The translations under genes were made by a program, and so were the position numbers. This document shows, in pieces, positions 18,630-28,093 of a DNA stretch of 64,000 nucleotides; position 1 is the first letter of the stretch, and each line of letters opens with the position of its first letter. The DNA comes from Hymenobacter frigidus (GTDB lineage: Bacteria; Bacteroidota; Bacteroidia; Cytophagales; Hymenobacteraceae), in assembly GCF_014640435.1 (NCBI RefSeq), contig NZ_BMGY01000004.1, forward strand, positions 1 to 64,000. The letters are read 5' to 3'. The notes under the pieces were generated by a model, which saw nothing but the letters and a program-made list of their open reading frames with translations, ran no database searches and was not told the DNA's origin.

Positions 18630-19319
18630 ATGTCGATTACGCTTCGCAAAACACTAAAAATCACGGGTTACACAGTCGGTTCCATCGTAGGCGTCGCGGG
18701 GCTATATGTGGGTGCGGCGCTGGTGTTATCCGCCATTCCGGTGGCCAAAACCCAGCCCAATGCGCCCGCCGATGTAACTGTTTTCCTACACACCAACGGC
18801 GTGCACACCGACATCGTGCTGCCCATCAAAACCAGCCAGATTGACTGGAGCCTGCAGCTGCCCTTCGCCAACATCCCGTCGCGGGACAGCACCATGCGCT
18901 ACATCGCCTTCGGCTGGGGCGATAAGGGCTTCTACCTCGACACGCCTCACTGGGCCGACCTCAGGTTCAGCACCGCTTTCAAGGCGGCTTTCTGGCTGGG
19001 CACAGCCGCCATGCACACCACGTATTTCCATAGCCTGGAGGCCGGCCCCGAAACCATTCCCCTCCAGCTCAGCCAAGCCGAATACGCCCGCCTGATTGCT
19101 TACATCCAGGCCAGTTTCAAACTGGATGCGGCCGGCGACGTGCAGCACATCGCCGGCCACAGCTACGGCCCCGATGATGCTTTCTACGAGGCCTACCGCG
19201 TCTACAGCTTCCTCTACACCTGCAACACCTGGACCAACGACGCCCTGAAAGCCAGCGGCCAACGGGCCTGTCTCTGGACGCCCTCCGACAAGGGCATCTT
19301 CCGCATCTACGGCCGCTAG
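18630..19319 (+). CDS. DUF2459 / TIGR02117 family protein
   Basis: A 229-residue exported or membrane-anchored protein of the TIGR02117 (DUF2459) family, first noted near urease genes in proteobacteria; activity is unknown. The N-terminus is a signal anchor (residues 12-36). The family motifs LHTNGVHTDIVLPI (about 51-64), FGWGDKGFYLDTPHW (about 93-107) and YNTWT-like CNTWTNDALKASG near 195-207 are present. The conserved His, Asp and Cys residues resemble those of a papain-like fold, which is only a suggestion. It is transcribed alone, with no urease genes nearby. Confidence 0.8.
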   Translation: MSITLRKTLKITGYTVGSIVGVAGLYVGAALVLSAIPVAKTQPNAPADVTVFLHTNGVHTDIVLPIKTSQIDWSLQLPFANIPSRDSTMRYIAFGWGDKGFYLDTPHWADLRFSTAFKAAFWLGTAAMHTTYFHSLEAGPETIPLQLSQAEYARLIAYIQASFKLDAAGDVQHIAGHSYGPDDAFYEAYRVYSFLYTCNTWTNDALKASGQRACLWTPSDKGIFRIYGR

Positions 19320-19409
19320 CGGGCGAGCCCCGGACGCAAACTGGCCCCGCCGGCTGCGAAGCCAACGGGGCCATAAGGGATGAAACCATCGGGCCGGAAA
19401 CCGGGCCGC

Positions 19410-19658
19410 CTAATTAAGCCAGACGTCTGCCACTTCTTCGAAGCGGTGGGCGGCGAAGGCCCCATAGGGCCGTTCGGCGTAAAAACCGAGCACGTGTACC
19501 TGCAGCTGGCCGGTGCGCACGTGGGGCAACACCCGCACGGCATACACGCGGCCCGCTTCGGGCCAATCGCCAACGTAGTCGGCCGGGCGATGCGCGTCGT
19601 TCACGCAACGGGCAAATTGCTGCAAGGGCAGCGGCGTAGGTAGTTTGACTTTTGACAT
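19410..19658 (-). CDS. Small hypothetical protein
   Basis: An 82-residue soluble protein without recognised domains. It is rich in His, Arg and aromatic residues (VRVLPHVRTGQLQVHVLGFYAERPYG in two overlapping parts near 42-65) and predicted as alternating beta strands. A perfect -7 element TATCTTTG (19669-19662) lies 3 nt before the ATG, so the transcript should be leaderless; this also supports 19658 as the start over an upstream TTG. It lies directly across an AT-rich intergenic region from umuD. Confidence 0.6.
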   Translation of the reverse strand: MSKVKLPTPLPLQQFARCVNDAHRPADYVGDWPEAGRVYAVRVLPHVRTGQLQVHVLGFYAERPYGAFAAHRFEEVADVWLN

Positions 19659-19863
19659 ACTCAAAGATACTAATTTTACGGGAGTTTAAAAAAAATTAGA
19701 ACGTATATTATTTAGGCTTTTTAGGGGTTTAACACCGTTTAAGTACGGATAATTACATCACTATACCAAGAAATAGATTCAGTATATTTTAGCTAAACAA
19801 ATCCGTTGTGAACTGCGATGGAGAACAATATGCTAACTTATTTAGTAATTAGCAGTTTCAGCG
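19659..19863. promoter_or_regulatory. AT-rich control region upstream of umuDC
   Basis: About 200 bp of strongly A/T-rich DNA in an otherwise G+C-rich setting. Just before the umuD start is an imperfect inverted repeat, GCTAA-N12-TTAGC (19832-19853), that could be a repressor site. No canonical proteobacterial or Gram-positive LexA box was seen. Confidence 0.4.
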
Positions 19864-20349
19864 ATGTTGCTGAAAAGTTCGAATATTGTGATGATTGCAT
19901 CAGTTTACGATTTTATTGCGGCTCCTGGATTTAGCAAAACGGAACTCCCGTTGTTCGGCTGCGCGGTGCCGGCTGGCTTCCCTTCGCCCGCCGACGACCA
20001 CTTCGACGGCCCCTTCGACCTCACGCGCCACCTGTTCCGCAACCCGGCCTCTACCTTCCTGGCTCGGGTCAGCGGCGACTCGATGACCGGGGCCGGCATT
20101 CACCCCGGCGACCTCGTGGCTGTGGACCGCGCGCTGCGTGCCCGCCACGGCAGCATCGTGGTGGCCGTAGTAGAAGGCGAGCACACCCTCAAGCGCCTGC
20201 AGCTGCGGGCCGGGCAGCCCTGGCTGGTGGCTGAAAATGCCCGCTACCCGCCGCTGCCCATCGACCCCGAGGCGGGCCTGACGGTATGGGGAGTGGTGAC
20301 GCACGTTATTCATTCGCTGGGTGATTCGCAGATGATTGAAACAAGGTAA
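19864..20349 (+). CDS. umuD: Translesion polymerase V autoproteolytic subunit UmuD
   Basis: UmuD is a LexA-like serine protease that cleaves itself on RecA filaments and then activates UmuC for error-prone lesion bypass. The 161-residue protein keeps the cleavage region VPAGFPSPADD with the scissile A37-G38 bond, catalytic Ser73 in SGDSM and Lys110 in HTLKRLQL. It lacks a DNA-binding domain, so it is UmuD rather than LexA. An internal Met at codon 10 is an alternative start. umuC follows after 108 bp, and that gap holds a small palindrome (TATAAC...GTTATA, 20407-20428). Confidence 0.92.
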   Translation: MLLKSSNIVMIASVYDFIAAPGFSKTELPLFGCAVPAGFPSPADDHFDGPFDLTRHLFRNPASTFLARVSGDSMTGAGIHPGDLVAVDRALRARHGSIVVAVVEGEHTLKRLQLRAGQPWLVAENARYPPLPIDPEAGLTVWGVVTHVIHSLGDSQMIETR

Positions 20350-20406
20350 TCAACCAGAGGCGGCTGAAAGTTTTGTAAAAGTATAATATATAACTTATTT
20401 AATTTC

Positions 20407-20428
20407 TATAACTGGCCGAAAGGTTATA
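20407..20428. promoter_or_regulatory. Palindrome upstream of umuC
   Basis: TATAAC-N10-GTTATA forms 6-bp perfect arms in the AT-rich gap between umuD and umuC, 30 bp before the umuC ATG. It could be an operator or a transcript hairpin; no factor can be named. Confidence 0.35.
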
Positions 20429-20457
20429 ATTTCTCGCCCAACTCACGGTCTCACGCC

Positions 20458-21804
20458 ATGTACGCCCTTGTCGACTGCAACAATTTTTACGTGTCCTGCG
20501 AGCGGGTGTTTGCGCCGCAGCTAGCCGGCCACCCGGTGGTTGTGCTCTCGAATAATGATGGCTGTCTGATTTCGCGTTCCGACGAAGCCAAGGCACTGGG
20601 GCTGAAAATGGGCGAACCCTACCACTTGGTGCGCCCACTGCTGGAGCAGCATAAGGTGCGTGTTTTTTCTTCGAATTATGCCTTGTATGGCGACATGAGC
20701 CGGCGCGTAGTGCAGGTGCTGAGTAACTTCGCGGCGGGGGTAGAAATATATTCCATTGACGAGGCATTTCTGGACTTTTCGGGGATGCACCTGCTGGTAC
20801 CCGACTTGCTGGCCTACGGTATCCGGGTGCGAAGCACGGTGCGTCAGCACACGGGTATTCCCATCTGCGTGGGCATTGCGCCCACCAAAACCCTGGCCAA
20901 GCTGGCCAACCGCCTGGCCCGCCGGCAGGATACCACCGGCGTGCTGGTGCTGGCCACGCCCGAGCAGTGGGAAGCCGCTCTCGCCCAAACGCCCGTAGCC
21001 GATATCTGGGGTGTGGGCCGCCGCTACGCCCGAAAGCTGCTGGAAATGAACATCACCACCGGTGCAGCCCTGGCCGCCTTGCCCGAGCACTGGCTGCGCC
21101 GCCACCTGGGCGGCGTGGTGGGCCAACGGCTGTGGCGCGAGCTGCACGGCCAGCCCTGCCTGGAATGGAACCCCACCGAGTGGGACGAGGAGGGCGACCA
21201 GCTGCTGCCAAGCGCTACGGGCCGCCACAGCGTCACCTGCACCCGGTCGTTTGGCCGGCCCCAGCACGATGCCGCCGTGCTGGCCGAAGCCGTGGCCACC
21301 TTTGCCGCCAAAGCCGCCGAAAAGCTGCGCCGCCAGGGCCTGGCCGCCCACCTGATAACGGTGGTGCTGGGGACCAATCGGTTTGCCGCTACCGCCGGCC
21401 CCAACACGCACACCGCCGTAGTGAGCCTGGCCGCCGCGAGCAGCGACGTGAGCCGGCTTACCCAGGCGGCCCTTTGTGGCCTGCGCCGGCTGCAGCGGCC
21501 GGGCACGGCCTACCACCGCGCCGGAATCCTGCTCAGCGGCCTGGAGCCAGCCGGGCGGGGGCAAGTAGGCCTGTTCCCGGACGCTGCGGACCAGAACCAG
21601 CCGCGCCGGGACAAACTCATGACGACGCTCGACGCGCTGAACGCCCGCTTTGGGCGGCAGCTGGTGCGGCTGGCCGCCACCGGCGTGGCCAAGGACGCGC
21701 CCGGCCAGCCCCAAGCCGCTGCCTGGGCGGGCCGCTCAGCGCACCGCTCGCCGTGCTACACCACCGATTGGAACGACTTGTGGACAGTGCAGCTGGGTAT
21801 TTGA
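20458..21804 (+). CDS. umuC: DNA polymerase V catalytic subunit UmuC (Y-family)
   Basis: UmuC is the Y-family polymerase that, with cleaved UmuD, copies past DNA lesions. The 448-residue product has the catalytic [11 protein letters not shown] start (D6), the second active-site motif [10 protein letters not shown] (D101, E102), the helix-hairpin-helix region [12 protein letters not shown] near 182-193 and a little-finger domain followed by the UmuC C-terminal extension. Length is typical of UmuC rather than the shorter DinB. It is paired with umuD upstream. A hairpin and a REP element lie downstream. Confidence 0.94.
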   Translation: MYALVDCNNFYVSCERVFAPQLAGHPVVVLSNNDGCLISRSDEAKALGLKMGEPYHLVRPLLEQHKVRVFSSNYALYGDMSRRVVQVLSNFAAGVEIYSIDEAFLDFSGMHLLVPDLLAYGIRVRSTVRQHTGIPICVGIAPTKTLAKLANRLARRQDTTGVLVLATPEQWEAALAQTPVADIWGVGRRYARKLLEMNITTGAALAALPEHWLRRHLGGVVGQRLWRELHGQPCLEWNPTEWDEEGDQLLPSATGRHSVTCTRSFGRPQHDAAVLAEAVATFAAKAAEKLRRQGLAAHLITVVLGTNRFAATAGPNTHTAVVSLAAASSDVSRLTQAALCGLRRLQRPGTAYHRAGILLSGLEPAGRGQVGLFPDAADQNQPRRDKLMTTLDALNARFGRQLVRLAATGVAKDAPGQPQAAAWAGRSAHRSPCYTTDWNDLWTVQLGI

Positions 21805-21815
21805 GCAACCCGCCA

Positions 21816-21856
21816 AAACCAAAAAGGCCGCTGCCCCCGACGGGGCAGCGGCCCTG
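21816..21856 (-). terminator. Hairpin terminator between umuC and the delta-60 gene
   Basis: GGCCGCTGCCCC and GGGGCAGCGGCC form a 12-bp stem with a 4-5 nt loop. The T-tract is on the left side (AAAAA on the plus strand), so it mainly terminates leftward transcription of the T9SS gene ending at 22040, and may also stop umuC transcripts. Confidence 0.7.
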
Positions 21857-21909
21857 GGGCGCAAGCAGCGGCTGTTAAGTGCCCACGCATAAGTAACCGG
21901 ATAAAGAAG

Positions 21910-22003
21910 AACGTCATTCCGAGCTTGCCGAGGAATCTCGCTCGCGCCAGTGGGCGGCGCGTATGACTCCGGCGAGATTCCTCGGCAAGCTCGGAATGAC
22001 GTT
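21910..22003. repeat. REP-like hairpin, CATTCCGAGC variant
   Basis: 31-bp arms, beginning AACGTCATTCCGAGCTTGCC at 21910 and ending GGCAAGCTCGGAATGACGTT at 22003, are perfectly inverted around a 32-nt loop. It is a variant of the CATGCTGAGC family found elsewhere in the window. Confidence 0.85.
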
Positions 22004-22039
22004 CTTTTTGATTGACTACGGTTACTTATGCGCGACTGC

Positions 22040-24625
22040 TTAGTGCGTCACCGCTACTTTTTGCTGGTACACTCCGGCCGCGCCGGGGATGCGCAGCATG
22101 TACACGCCGGCAGCTACCGTGCTCAGGTCGAGGTTGGCCTGGGGCTGGTGGGCAGGCAGAGTCCAGCGGCGCACCGGCCGGCCGGTGAGGTCGAGCAGCG
22201 TGGCCTGGAGCGGCGATGCTGCTGCCGGTAGGACCACGGTCAGGCGCTGGCTGGTGGGGTTGGGGTACACTTCCAGCGGCAGGGCCGCGGCGGCGGCGCG
22301 GGTGGCCAGGCCCACGTTGGGGTTGGTGAGGCGGGCCAGGCCGAGGCGCACCTGCCCGGCCACGGTGCGGAAGCTGCCAAACACGATAATTTTGCTATCG
22401 GCAGGTTGCAGCACGATGTTGCTCGCCACGTCGTCGCCGATAAAAATGGCCAGTGGGATACTCACCGTCGCAAACGCATTGTCCAGGCTGCCATCGGTGT
22501 TCAGGCGCACCAGGGCGTTGCTACCCCGGCCGCTGCCTGCGAAAGCCAGGATGCGGCCATCAGGCTGCACCAAGCGGAAAGCATAGTTGGCGGACAGGCC
22601 GTTGAAGGTGTTGTCAATGGCACCGTTCACGCCCAGCCGCACGGCACCAAACGGCGTAGCCTGCCCGTTGAAGGTGGTTAATGTGCTCAGGAGTGGGTTG
22701 CTGCTGAGCAGCAGCTTGCCGTCGGGCTGCATAAGCATCGTGTAGAAGTCGTTCGGCCCAGCGCCCGTGCCCACGGAAAAGGTGTTATCCGGCGTGCCAT
22801 CAGCGTTCAGCCGGGCCAGCAAGAAGCCGGGCTGGGACCCTGGGCCACTTTCCGAGTAACGAATGACGATTTTGCCGGTGGGCTGCACCAAGGCGTTGAT
22901 GACAACGCGGGGCCCCATGCCGGCAGGCGGGTTAAACTGCGTATCGATGGTCCCATTGGCATTGAGCCGGGCAATGCCATTGCGGGCCACGCTGCCGTAT
23001 GCCGCGAAATTGCCGTAAACCAGAACTCGCCCATCGGGTTGCACGGTCAAGTTCTGAAAAGGAGCGGCGCCCGGAGAGGTGCCCGGGACGGTCGCGGGCG
23101 CGCCAAACGTCAGGCTCGTAAAGGAATTGTCAACGAGCCCTGAAGGCAGTATGCGCTGTATAGAGAACTGTTGCCCTCCTGATACGGCAGTCGAAATCAG
23201 CGAATAAAACGTGCCATCGGGCTGAGCGCCGTACACCGAGCCAGCCGTGGTGGTGTAGGAAGGGTCCAGGCTGCCGTTGGCGTTGAGGCGGCGCACGGTG
23301 CTACTCAAGCCAGGAGCCGCACCGCCGTTAAACTCCGTGAAGCTGCCGCTGACCAGCAACTGCCCGTTGGACAACGGCGCGGCAAAGCCGATAAAGCCCC
23401 GTTCTTCGGCCGTGAAAGCGAACGCGGGGTCGTTGGCACCGGCGGCGGTGAGCCGTACCAGCCCGGTTTTCGGGTTGCCGTCATACTGCGAAAAATCCCC
23501 TGCGACCAGCACTTGGCCGGCAGCGGTTTGCGCCAGCGAAGCCACCAGTTTGGCGGTTCCCGTGCCCGTGCCGGTGGCAAAGCCGGCATCAAGCGCCCCG
23601 GTGCTAAGCACCCGGGCCACGCCGTTGCGCACTTGCCCGCTGTACTGGGTGAACTGGCCCCCGACGACCACGCTGCCGTTGGCCTGCACCAGCAGGCTCA
23701 GCACCTGTTGGTTGGCCCCGGTGGCCGTGGTGAAAGTCGGGTCCAGCCCGCCCGTGGCCAGCAAGCGGGCCAAGCGCACAGCTGGCTGCCCATCGAAGGT
23801 GGCAAAGGCACCGCCAATCAGAATTTTACCATCGGTTTGCTGGCCCAGGGCGCGCACCGCCAGGTCGGGCCCGGTACCCGGGGCGAAGCTGCCATCCAGG
23901 CTGCCGGTGGGGTTCAGGCGCACCAGGTTGGCAGCGGATTGGCCATTAAACGCGCTGAACAGCCCGCCAACCAGAATCTTGCCGTCGTCCTGCACCAACA
24001 CGCTCCATACGATGACCAGGCCGGTTGCGGTGGCTCCAGACCCCACGTTGAAGGTCGCGTCCGCCGTGCCATTGGAGTTGAGGCGCGTGATGCCAGGGTT
24101 GGCGATGCCACCCAAGCTCGCCACGCTACCCACCAGGATTTTACCGTCGGATTGCAGGGCCAGGCTCGTAATCTGCCGGGCAGAGGTGATGCCCACCGGC
24201 ACAAAGGAGGGGTCGAGGGTGCCGTTGGCGTTTAGCCGGGCCACGTTCATCACGGGGGTGCCGTTATAGGCTGCAAAGCCGCCGCCAATCAGGATTTTGC
24301 CATCGGACTGCAACGCCAAGGCGGCAATAAAACCGTTGGCGCCCGCGCCGGTGGTAAAGTTGGCGTCGGTGGTGCCGTCGGCGTTCAGGCGCTGGATTTT
24401 GCCGGCCAGCGTGCCGTTCGCAAAATCGAAGGAGCCGGCGGCCAGTACCTTACCATCGGGCTGCACCACTACCACGCGGGGCGTGTTCTGCCGGGAAACG
24501 GGCGAAACGGTTTTGAGGACGGTGGCCTGAAAGGTAGGGTCCAGGGTCTGGGCCTGAAGATGGGCGAATCCACCAAATAAAAGCAGAATAAGTGCCGTGA
24601 AGAAAAGGGTAAAAGTGTGTTTCAT
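22040..24625 (-). CDS. Secreted delta-60 repeat protein with T9SS sorting domain
   Basis: An 861-residue extracellular protein. A signal peptide (residues 1-25, ending LQAQ) is followed by about a dozen delta-60 repeats of roughly 55 residues, each with a core like QPDGKILVGG-F followed by VRLNADGTLD. The C-terminal 80 residues are a T9SS type A sorting domain starting LEVYPNPTSQRL, removed on export. Delta-60 repeats probably form a beta-propeller-like surface; ligand unknown. The ATG at 24625 matches the signal peptide; the longer frame to 24877 would overlap the protease gene. A -7-like TACATTTAC lies about 70 bp upstream. Confidence 0.88.
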   Translation of the reverse strand: MKHTFTLFFTALILLLFGGFAHLQAQTLDPTFQATVLKTVSPVSRQNTPRVVVVQPDGKVLAAGSFDFANGTLAGKIQRLNADGTTDANFTTGAGANGFIAALALQSDGKILIGGGFAAYNGTPVMNVARLNANGTLDPSFVPVGITSARQITSLALQSDGKILVGSVASLGGIANPGITRLNSNGTADATFNVGSGATATGLVIVWSVLVQDDGKILVGGLFSAFNGQSAANLVRLNPTGSLDGSFAPGTGPDLAVRALGQQTDGKILIGGAFATFDGQPAVRLARLLATGGLDPTFTTATGANQQVLSLLVQANGSVVVGGQFTQYSGQVRNGVARVLSTGALDAGFATGTGTGTAKLVASLAQTAAGQVLVAGDFSQYDGNPKTGLVRLTAAGANDPAFAFTAEERGFIGFAAPLSNGQLLVSGSFTEFNGGAAPGLSSTVRRLNANGSLDPSYTTTAGSVYGAQPDGTFYSLISTAVSGGQQFSIQRILPSGLVDNSFTSLTFGAPATVPGTSPGAAPFQNLTVQPDGRVLVYGNFAAYGSVARNGIARLNANGTIDTQFNPPAGMGPRVVINALVQPTGKIVIRYSESGPGSQPGFLLARLNADGTPDNTFSVGTGAGPNDFYTMLMQPDGKLLLSSNPLLSTLTTFNGQATPFGAVRLGVNGAIDNTFNGLSANYAFRLVQPDGRILAFAGSGRGSNALVRLNTDGSLDNAFATVSIPLAIFIGDDVASNIVLQPADSKIIVFGSFRTVAGQVRLGLARLTNPNVGLATRAAAAALPLEVYPNPTSQRLTVVLPAAASPLQATLLDLTGRPVRRWTLPAHQPQANLDLSTVAAGVYMLRIPGAAGVYQQKVAVTH

Positions 24626-24785
24626 GAACGAATGAGAATGAAAGTGAGAAAATGGTGAACCAGCTATTCGGCTGAAAGAGTGAACATATGGTAAATGTAG
24701 TCCGCAATCTTTACTGCCGTCATGACCAGGCCACCGGGTGCGAACCGAGTCAGATGTGCTGAATGCAAAGCACTTGACTGCTGCG

Positions 24786-27629
24786 TTACTGTAGTTGCAG
24801 CGCCCGGCGCAAAACCCCATTCGTTCCAATGGCTCGGATGGTATACCAGCCGGGCGCCAGGCCAAACAGGTTGGCATCTGCCTGGCGTCCGCTCACGAAC
24901 TGATGCCGCACCACCCGGCCCATCGCGTCAATAAGTTGAATTTCCGTCAGCCCAAAGGCGGCCGGTACCTCCAGCCGCAACGGTCCGGCGGTGGGGTTGG
25001 GGTACACCTTGAAGTCGGCCGTCGACTTCCCGGCCCCCTGCGTGGGCAGCAGCGTGGTGTAGCTGAGCATAGCGGCATCGGCCGAGGCCTGCAGCTGCGC
25101 CAGCGTGGGCGCGGCCAGCACGGCAAATGCTACGGTCACGGAGTCGCCGGGGGCTAGCCTGGCTACTTGGGTGCCCACCACCTGCACCACATCGGCGCCG
25201 TTGGGTAGGCCGGCGCTGCGGTTGGCTCGTCTGGTTCCGCTGCTTAATGTCAGGAATTTTTCGGCCACGGAGAAACCGTCGGCCAGGCGAATGGGGCTGC
25301 CAGCGGGCGCGCCGCTATTGATGGAGTACACCGTTGGGGTACCGCCGCGCAGCAGCCGCACACCGGCGTAGCGGGCGGGGAAGGAACCGGTAGCCGGCAC
25401 GTTCAGCGCGTAGCAGTAGCCCAAGGCGCGGGTGCTGTCCCAGTTGGCGGCGTTACGGCCGGCCCCGTCGGGGGTGGGCAAGTCCCAGTCAGCGAAGATG
25501 CCGGCGTAAAGTGGCTTGAGGGTATCGGCAGTGAGGTTTTTGAGGGAGTATTCCAGCACCACGAAATCGCGACGGGCGGGCGTGGCCCAGGCGTAGGCCC
25601 GCTGGCGCACGGCCACACCCACGCTCCGGATGCGGCTGCCCGCCACCGGAATCGTGTCCTGGAAGGCAATGCGGGCTTCCTGGTCGGCGCGGGGGCCGGG
25701 CTGCTGGCGGGTGGCCTGGCGCAGGCTGAAAAACGACTGCCGCGACCGTCCGCCACTGCTGCGCAGGCGGTCAGATACGCGGGTGGGGCTGGTGGCCAGC
25801 AGCAGGCCGCCCTCGCTCAGAATATTGTCGTTGGTGCGGTAGCTCAGGCCCGCGCCCACGGTGCCGGCCAGGTTGTCGTAGGCCAGATTACCGCGGCTGG
25901 TGAGGCTTATGGTCAGGTCGTTGGCGCCGAGCACTACGTAGTCGGGATTCAGCGCCAGGTCCACGTACTGGTCGTACTGAAAGCCGCCGCTGGCCGTGAG
26001 GCGGTAGCGCAGCGTGGCCGTGGCATTGAGGGGAATGCCGCCGGTAGCTACCACTAGCCGGAAGGGCGCGGCGGCGTTATTAGTCTGGCCCAGCGTGGGC
26101 AGGTTCCCCGCCGCAAAGCTGCCCTGCCGCACCGTGACGTAGGGCGAGAGCGAGGTGAGCGTAACCGTGAGGCCGGCCACCGGCTGCAAGAGGTTTTGCA
26201 CGGCCACGGCCAGCCGCAGGGTATCGCCGGGGGCGTAGGCGACGCGGGCCGGGGCGAAAGTGCTGGTGGTCACGCGGGCTTCCTGGCGGGTTTGGGTGAG
26301 GGCGCGCAGCACGTTGAGCCGGCCCGTACCCAGGCGGCCGGCCCAAACGGCATTGGCGGGCAGGCCGTCGATATTATCGGCGGTTTGGCGCAGCTGGGCG
26401 CCTATTTGGGCCGCGGTGAACTGCGGAAACTGCCAGCGCAGCAGCGCCGCCGCCGCCGCCACCAGCGGCGCGGCAAACGAGGTGCCGCCCACGGCCACGT
26501 AGTCGGCATCGGCCGCGCCGCTGCTGGTGGGGCCGTGGTAGCCGTAAGTGGTGAGGATGCTCAGGCCCGGAGCCACCATATCCACGCGGTGGCTGAAGGT
26601 GGCGGAGGGGCTTTTCTGGTCGGTGCTGCTCACGCCCGATACCGACAGCACGTGGTCGTAGGAAGCGGGGTAGAAGAGCAGGTCGGCGTTGGTGTTGCCG
26701 GCGGCGGCCACCAGCACGGCGTTGCGGTTCACGGCGGCGTAGGTCATGGCGTCCTGCTCGAAGCGTGAGTAGCCGCCCGGTCCGCCCCAGCTCATGTTGA
26801 TGACCTGGCAGCCGTGGTCGGCGGCATACACCACGGCCTCGAAGCCGGCAAAGCTGCCGGTGGGCGTGTTGGGGTAAATGTTGAGGGGCAGAAAGCGGCA
26901 CTTGTTGCCCAGGCCGGCAATGCCGAGGCCGTTGTCGGCGCGGGCGGCGGCCACGCCCGCTACCAATGAGCCGTGCACGATGTTGATATCGTAGCCGGCA
27001 TTGTTGTCGTTGTTGGCCAGGTCCCAGCCCGTGAAGTTGTCCACGTACCCGTCGCCGTCGTCGTCGCGGCCGTTCACGGGGTCGGCATAGTTGTGCTTAA
27101 CCTGTTGACGCAAATCCTGGTGGGTGAGGCGCACCCCGCCATCGGTGATGCCGATAACGATGGAGCTGTCGCCGCGCGTTACGTCCCAGGCCCGGTAGGC
27201 CTTAATCTGCTTGAGGTAATACTGGCTGGCCGTGAGGCTGGTCAGGGTGGAGTCGGCCAAGGGGTCGTTGGGCTGGTACTGGGGCTGGCGGATGTAAAGC
27301 GGCTCCACGTACTCCACTGCGTCGGTGGCCAGCAGCACGGCGCGGGCCCGGTCCAGGGTTAGCGCCGCGGGCATGGTAAGCTGATAGATGCCGCGCAGGT
27401 CCACGCTGCCCGGTCTTTCGGCGCTCGGAGCCTGCGCGTGCGGGAATTTCTGGCGCGGGCTGCCCACCTCCAGCGTGCGCAGGGCCGCTTCGAGCGCGGC
27501 GGGCTGCTGGCCGGGGCGCAGCTTGAACACCAGTTGGCCGGGGATGCTAGGCGGCGCGGGAGCAGCCAGGGCCGTACCCGTAATCCCTGCAAACAGTACA
27601 AAATAGAGTAAGCGTAACACGTTTCTCAT
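24786..27629 (-). CDS. Secreted S8 subtilisin-like protease with T9SS sorting domain
   Basis: A 947-residue extracellular serine protease. The signal peptide is at 1-23, then an inhibitor-like propeptide to about 120. The S8 catalytic domain has D163 (ITDGGV), H219 (IVHGSLVAGV), oxyanion N312 (AAAGNT) and S384 (GGTSFAAPLV). A Ca-binding-like DDDGDGYVDN sits at 189-198. Long beta-rich domains follow, and the C-terminus is a T9SS type A domain starting KVYPNPTAGPLRL. It is 160 bp upstream of the delta-60 gene on the same strand and may be co-regulated with it. Confidence 0.9.
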   Translation of the reverse strand: MRNVLRLLYFVLFAGITGTALAAPAPPSIPGQLVFKLRPGQQPAALEAALRTLEVGSPRQKFPHAQAPSAERPGSVDLRGIYQLTMPAALTLDRARAVLLATDAVEYVEPLYIRQPQYQPNDPLADSTLTSLTASQYYLKQIKAYRAWDVTRGDSSIVIGITDGGVRLTHQDLRQQVKHNYADPVNGRDDDGDGYVDNFTGWDLANNDNNAGYDINIVHGSLVAGVAAARADNGLGIAGLGNKCRFLPLNIYPNTPTGSFAGFEAVVYAADHGCQVINMSWGGPGGYSRFEQDAMTYAAVNRNAVLVAAAGNTNADLLFYPASYDHVLSVSGVSSTDQKSPSATFSHRVDMVAPGLSILTTYGYHGPTSSGAADADYVAVGGTSFAAPLVAAAAALLRWQFPQFTAAQIGAQLRQTADNIDGLPANAVWAGRLGTGRLNVLRALTQTRQEARVTTSTFAPARVAYAPGDTLRLAVAVQNLLQPVAGLTVTLTSLSPYVTVRQGSFAAGNLPTLGQTNNAAAPFRLVVATGGIPLNATATLRYRLTASGGFQYDQYVDLALNPDYVVLGANDLTISLTSRGNLAYDNLAGTVGAGLSYRTNDNILSEGGLLLATSPTRVSDRLRSSGGRSRQSFFSLRQATRQQPGPRADQEARIAFQDTIPVAGSRIRSVGVAVRQRAYAWATPARRDFVVLEYSLKNLTADTLKPLYAGIFADWDLPTPDGAGRNAANWDSTRALGYCYALNVPATGSFPARYAGVRLLRGGTPTVYSINSGAPAGSPIRLADGFSVAEKFLTLSSGTRRANRSAGLPNGADVVQVVGTQVARLAPGDSVTVAFAVLAAPTLAQLQASADAAMLSYTTLLPTQGAGKSTADFKVYPNPTAGPLRLEVPAAFGLTEIQLIDAMGRVVRHQFVSGRQADANLFGLAPGWYTIRAIGTNGVLRRALQLQ

Positions 27630-27668
27630 CAGGCAGTAGGATAAATATTAATCAAGTAAATAACTAAT

Positions 27669-27698
27669 GTTACGTAGTGTGTTGCTTGCGCACGTAAC
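27669..27698 (-). promoter_or_regulatory. Inverted repeat in the protease 5' region
   Basis: GTTACGT (27669-27675) and ACGTAAC (27692-27698) face each other, between a -7-like TATCTTTA near 27715 and the protease ATG at 27629. On the mRNA it would form a hairpin close to the 5' end; alternatively it is an operator. Confidence 0.4.
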
Positions 27699-27842
27699 GC
27701 CACTAAGTAAAGATACCCGTTTACGTAATTGCTGGCCAAACCGGACTGCCGGTCGTGGCAAAAACCACGCCCAAGCAGCCGGGCCAGTCGGCCAGCGAGC
27801 CCCAAAGGCCAAGCCAACGGCTTGTGGTAACTCACCCAGGAC

Positions 27843-27953
27843 TTACGCGCGCTTCGTTTTTTCAGCCCCAGCGGGGCGACCCTGATTATCGTGCCGCTGC
27901 TTCTGCCGCTGCTGTCGTTGCGCCCGCTCGGCCGCCGTCAAGCGCCCTTCCAT
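27843..27953 (-). CDS. Possible 36-residue basic small protein
   Basis: A short open frame encoding a highly charged Gln/Arg/Lys-rich peptide starting MEGRLTAAERAQ and ending AEKTKRA. TTATTTTATG spans the start, giving a possible -7 element with no leader. It lies in the otherwise empty 464-bp region 27630-28093. The composition is plausible for a small nucleic-acid- or ribosome-associated protein, but this could be chance. No other gene is seen in that region. Confidence 0.3.
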   Translation of the reverse strand: MEGRLTAAERAQRQQRQKQRHDNQGRPAGAEKTKRA

Positions 27954-28093
27954 AAAATAAGTTTAGCACTTTAAGCGGACTTTTTTCGCAACCTACTTCG
28001 GGACGAGCATAAAAAACGTCCGCAACGACGAGACGCATAATGGTGCGTTTCTACCGCGTACACTAACCGGAGAATTACTCTAAGGGCCATGGT

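Noticed and set aside
20521..21714. 397-codon minus-strand open frame opposite umuC
   Set aside because: Antisense shadow of a clear UmuC gene; no recognisable protein features.
22040..24625. Regular repeats that could suggest a CRISPR array or tandem DNA repeat
   Set aside because: They are protein-level delta-60 repeats with a 55-residue period inside one open frame; the DNA copies are diverged and have no spacer structure.
27629..27835. 68-codon minus-strand open frame upstream of the protease
   Set aside because: It overlaps the protease promoter and hairpin region, has no family match and an implausible composition.
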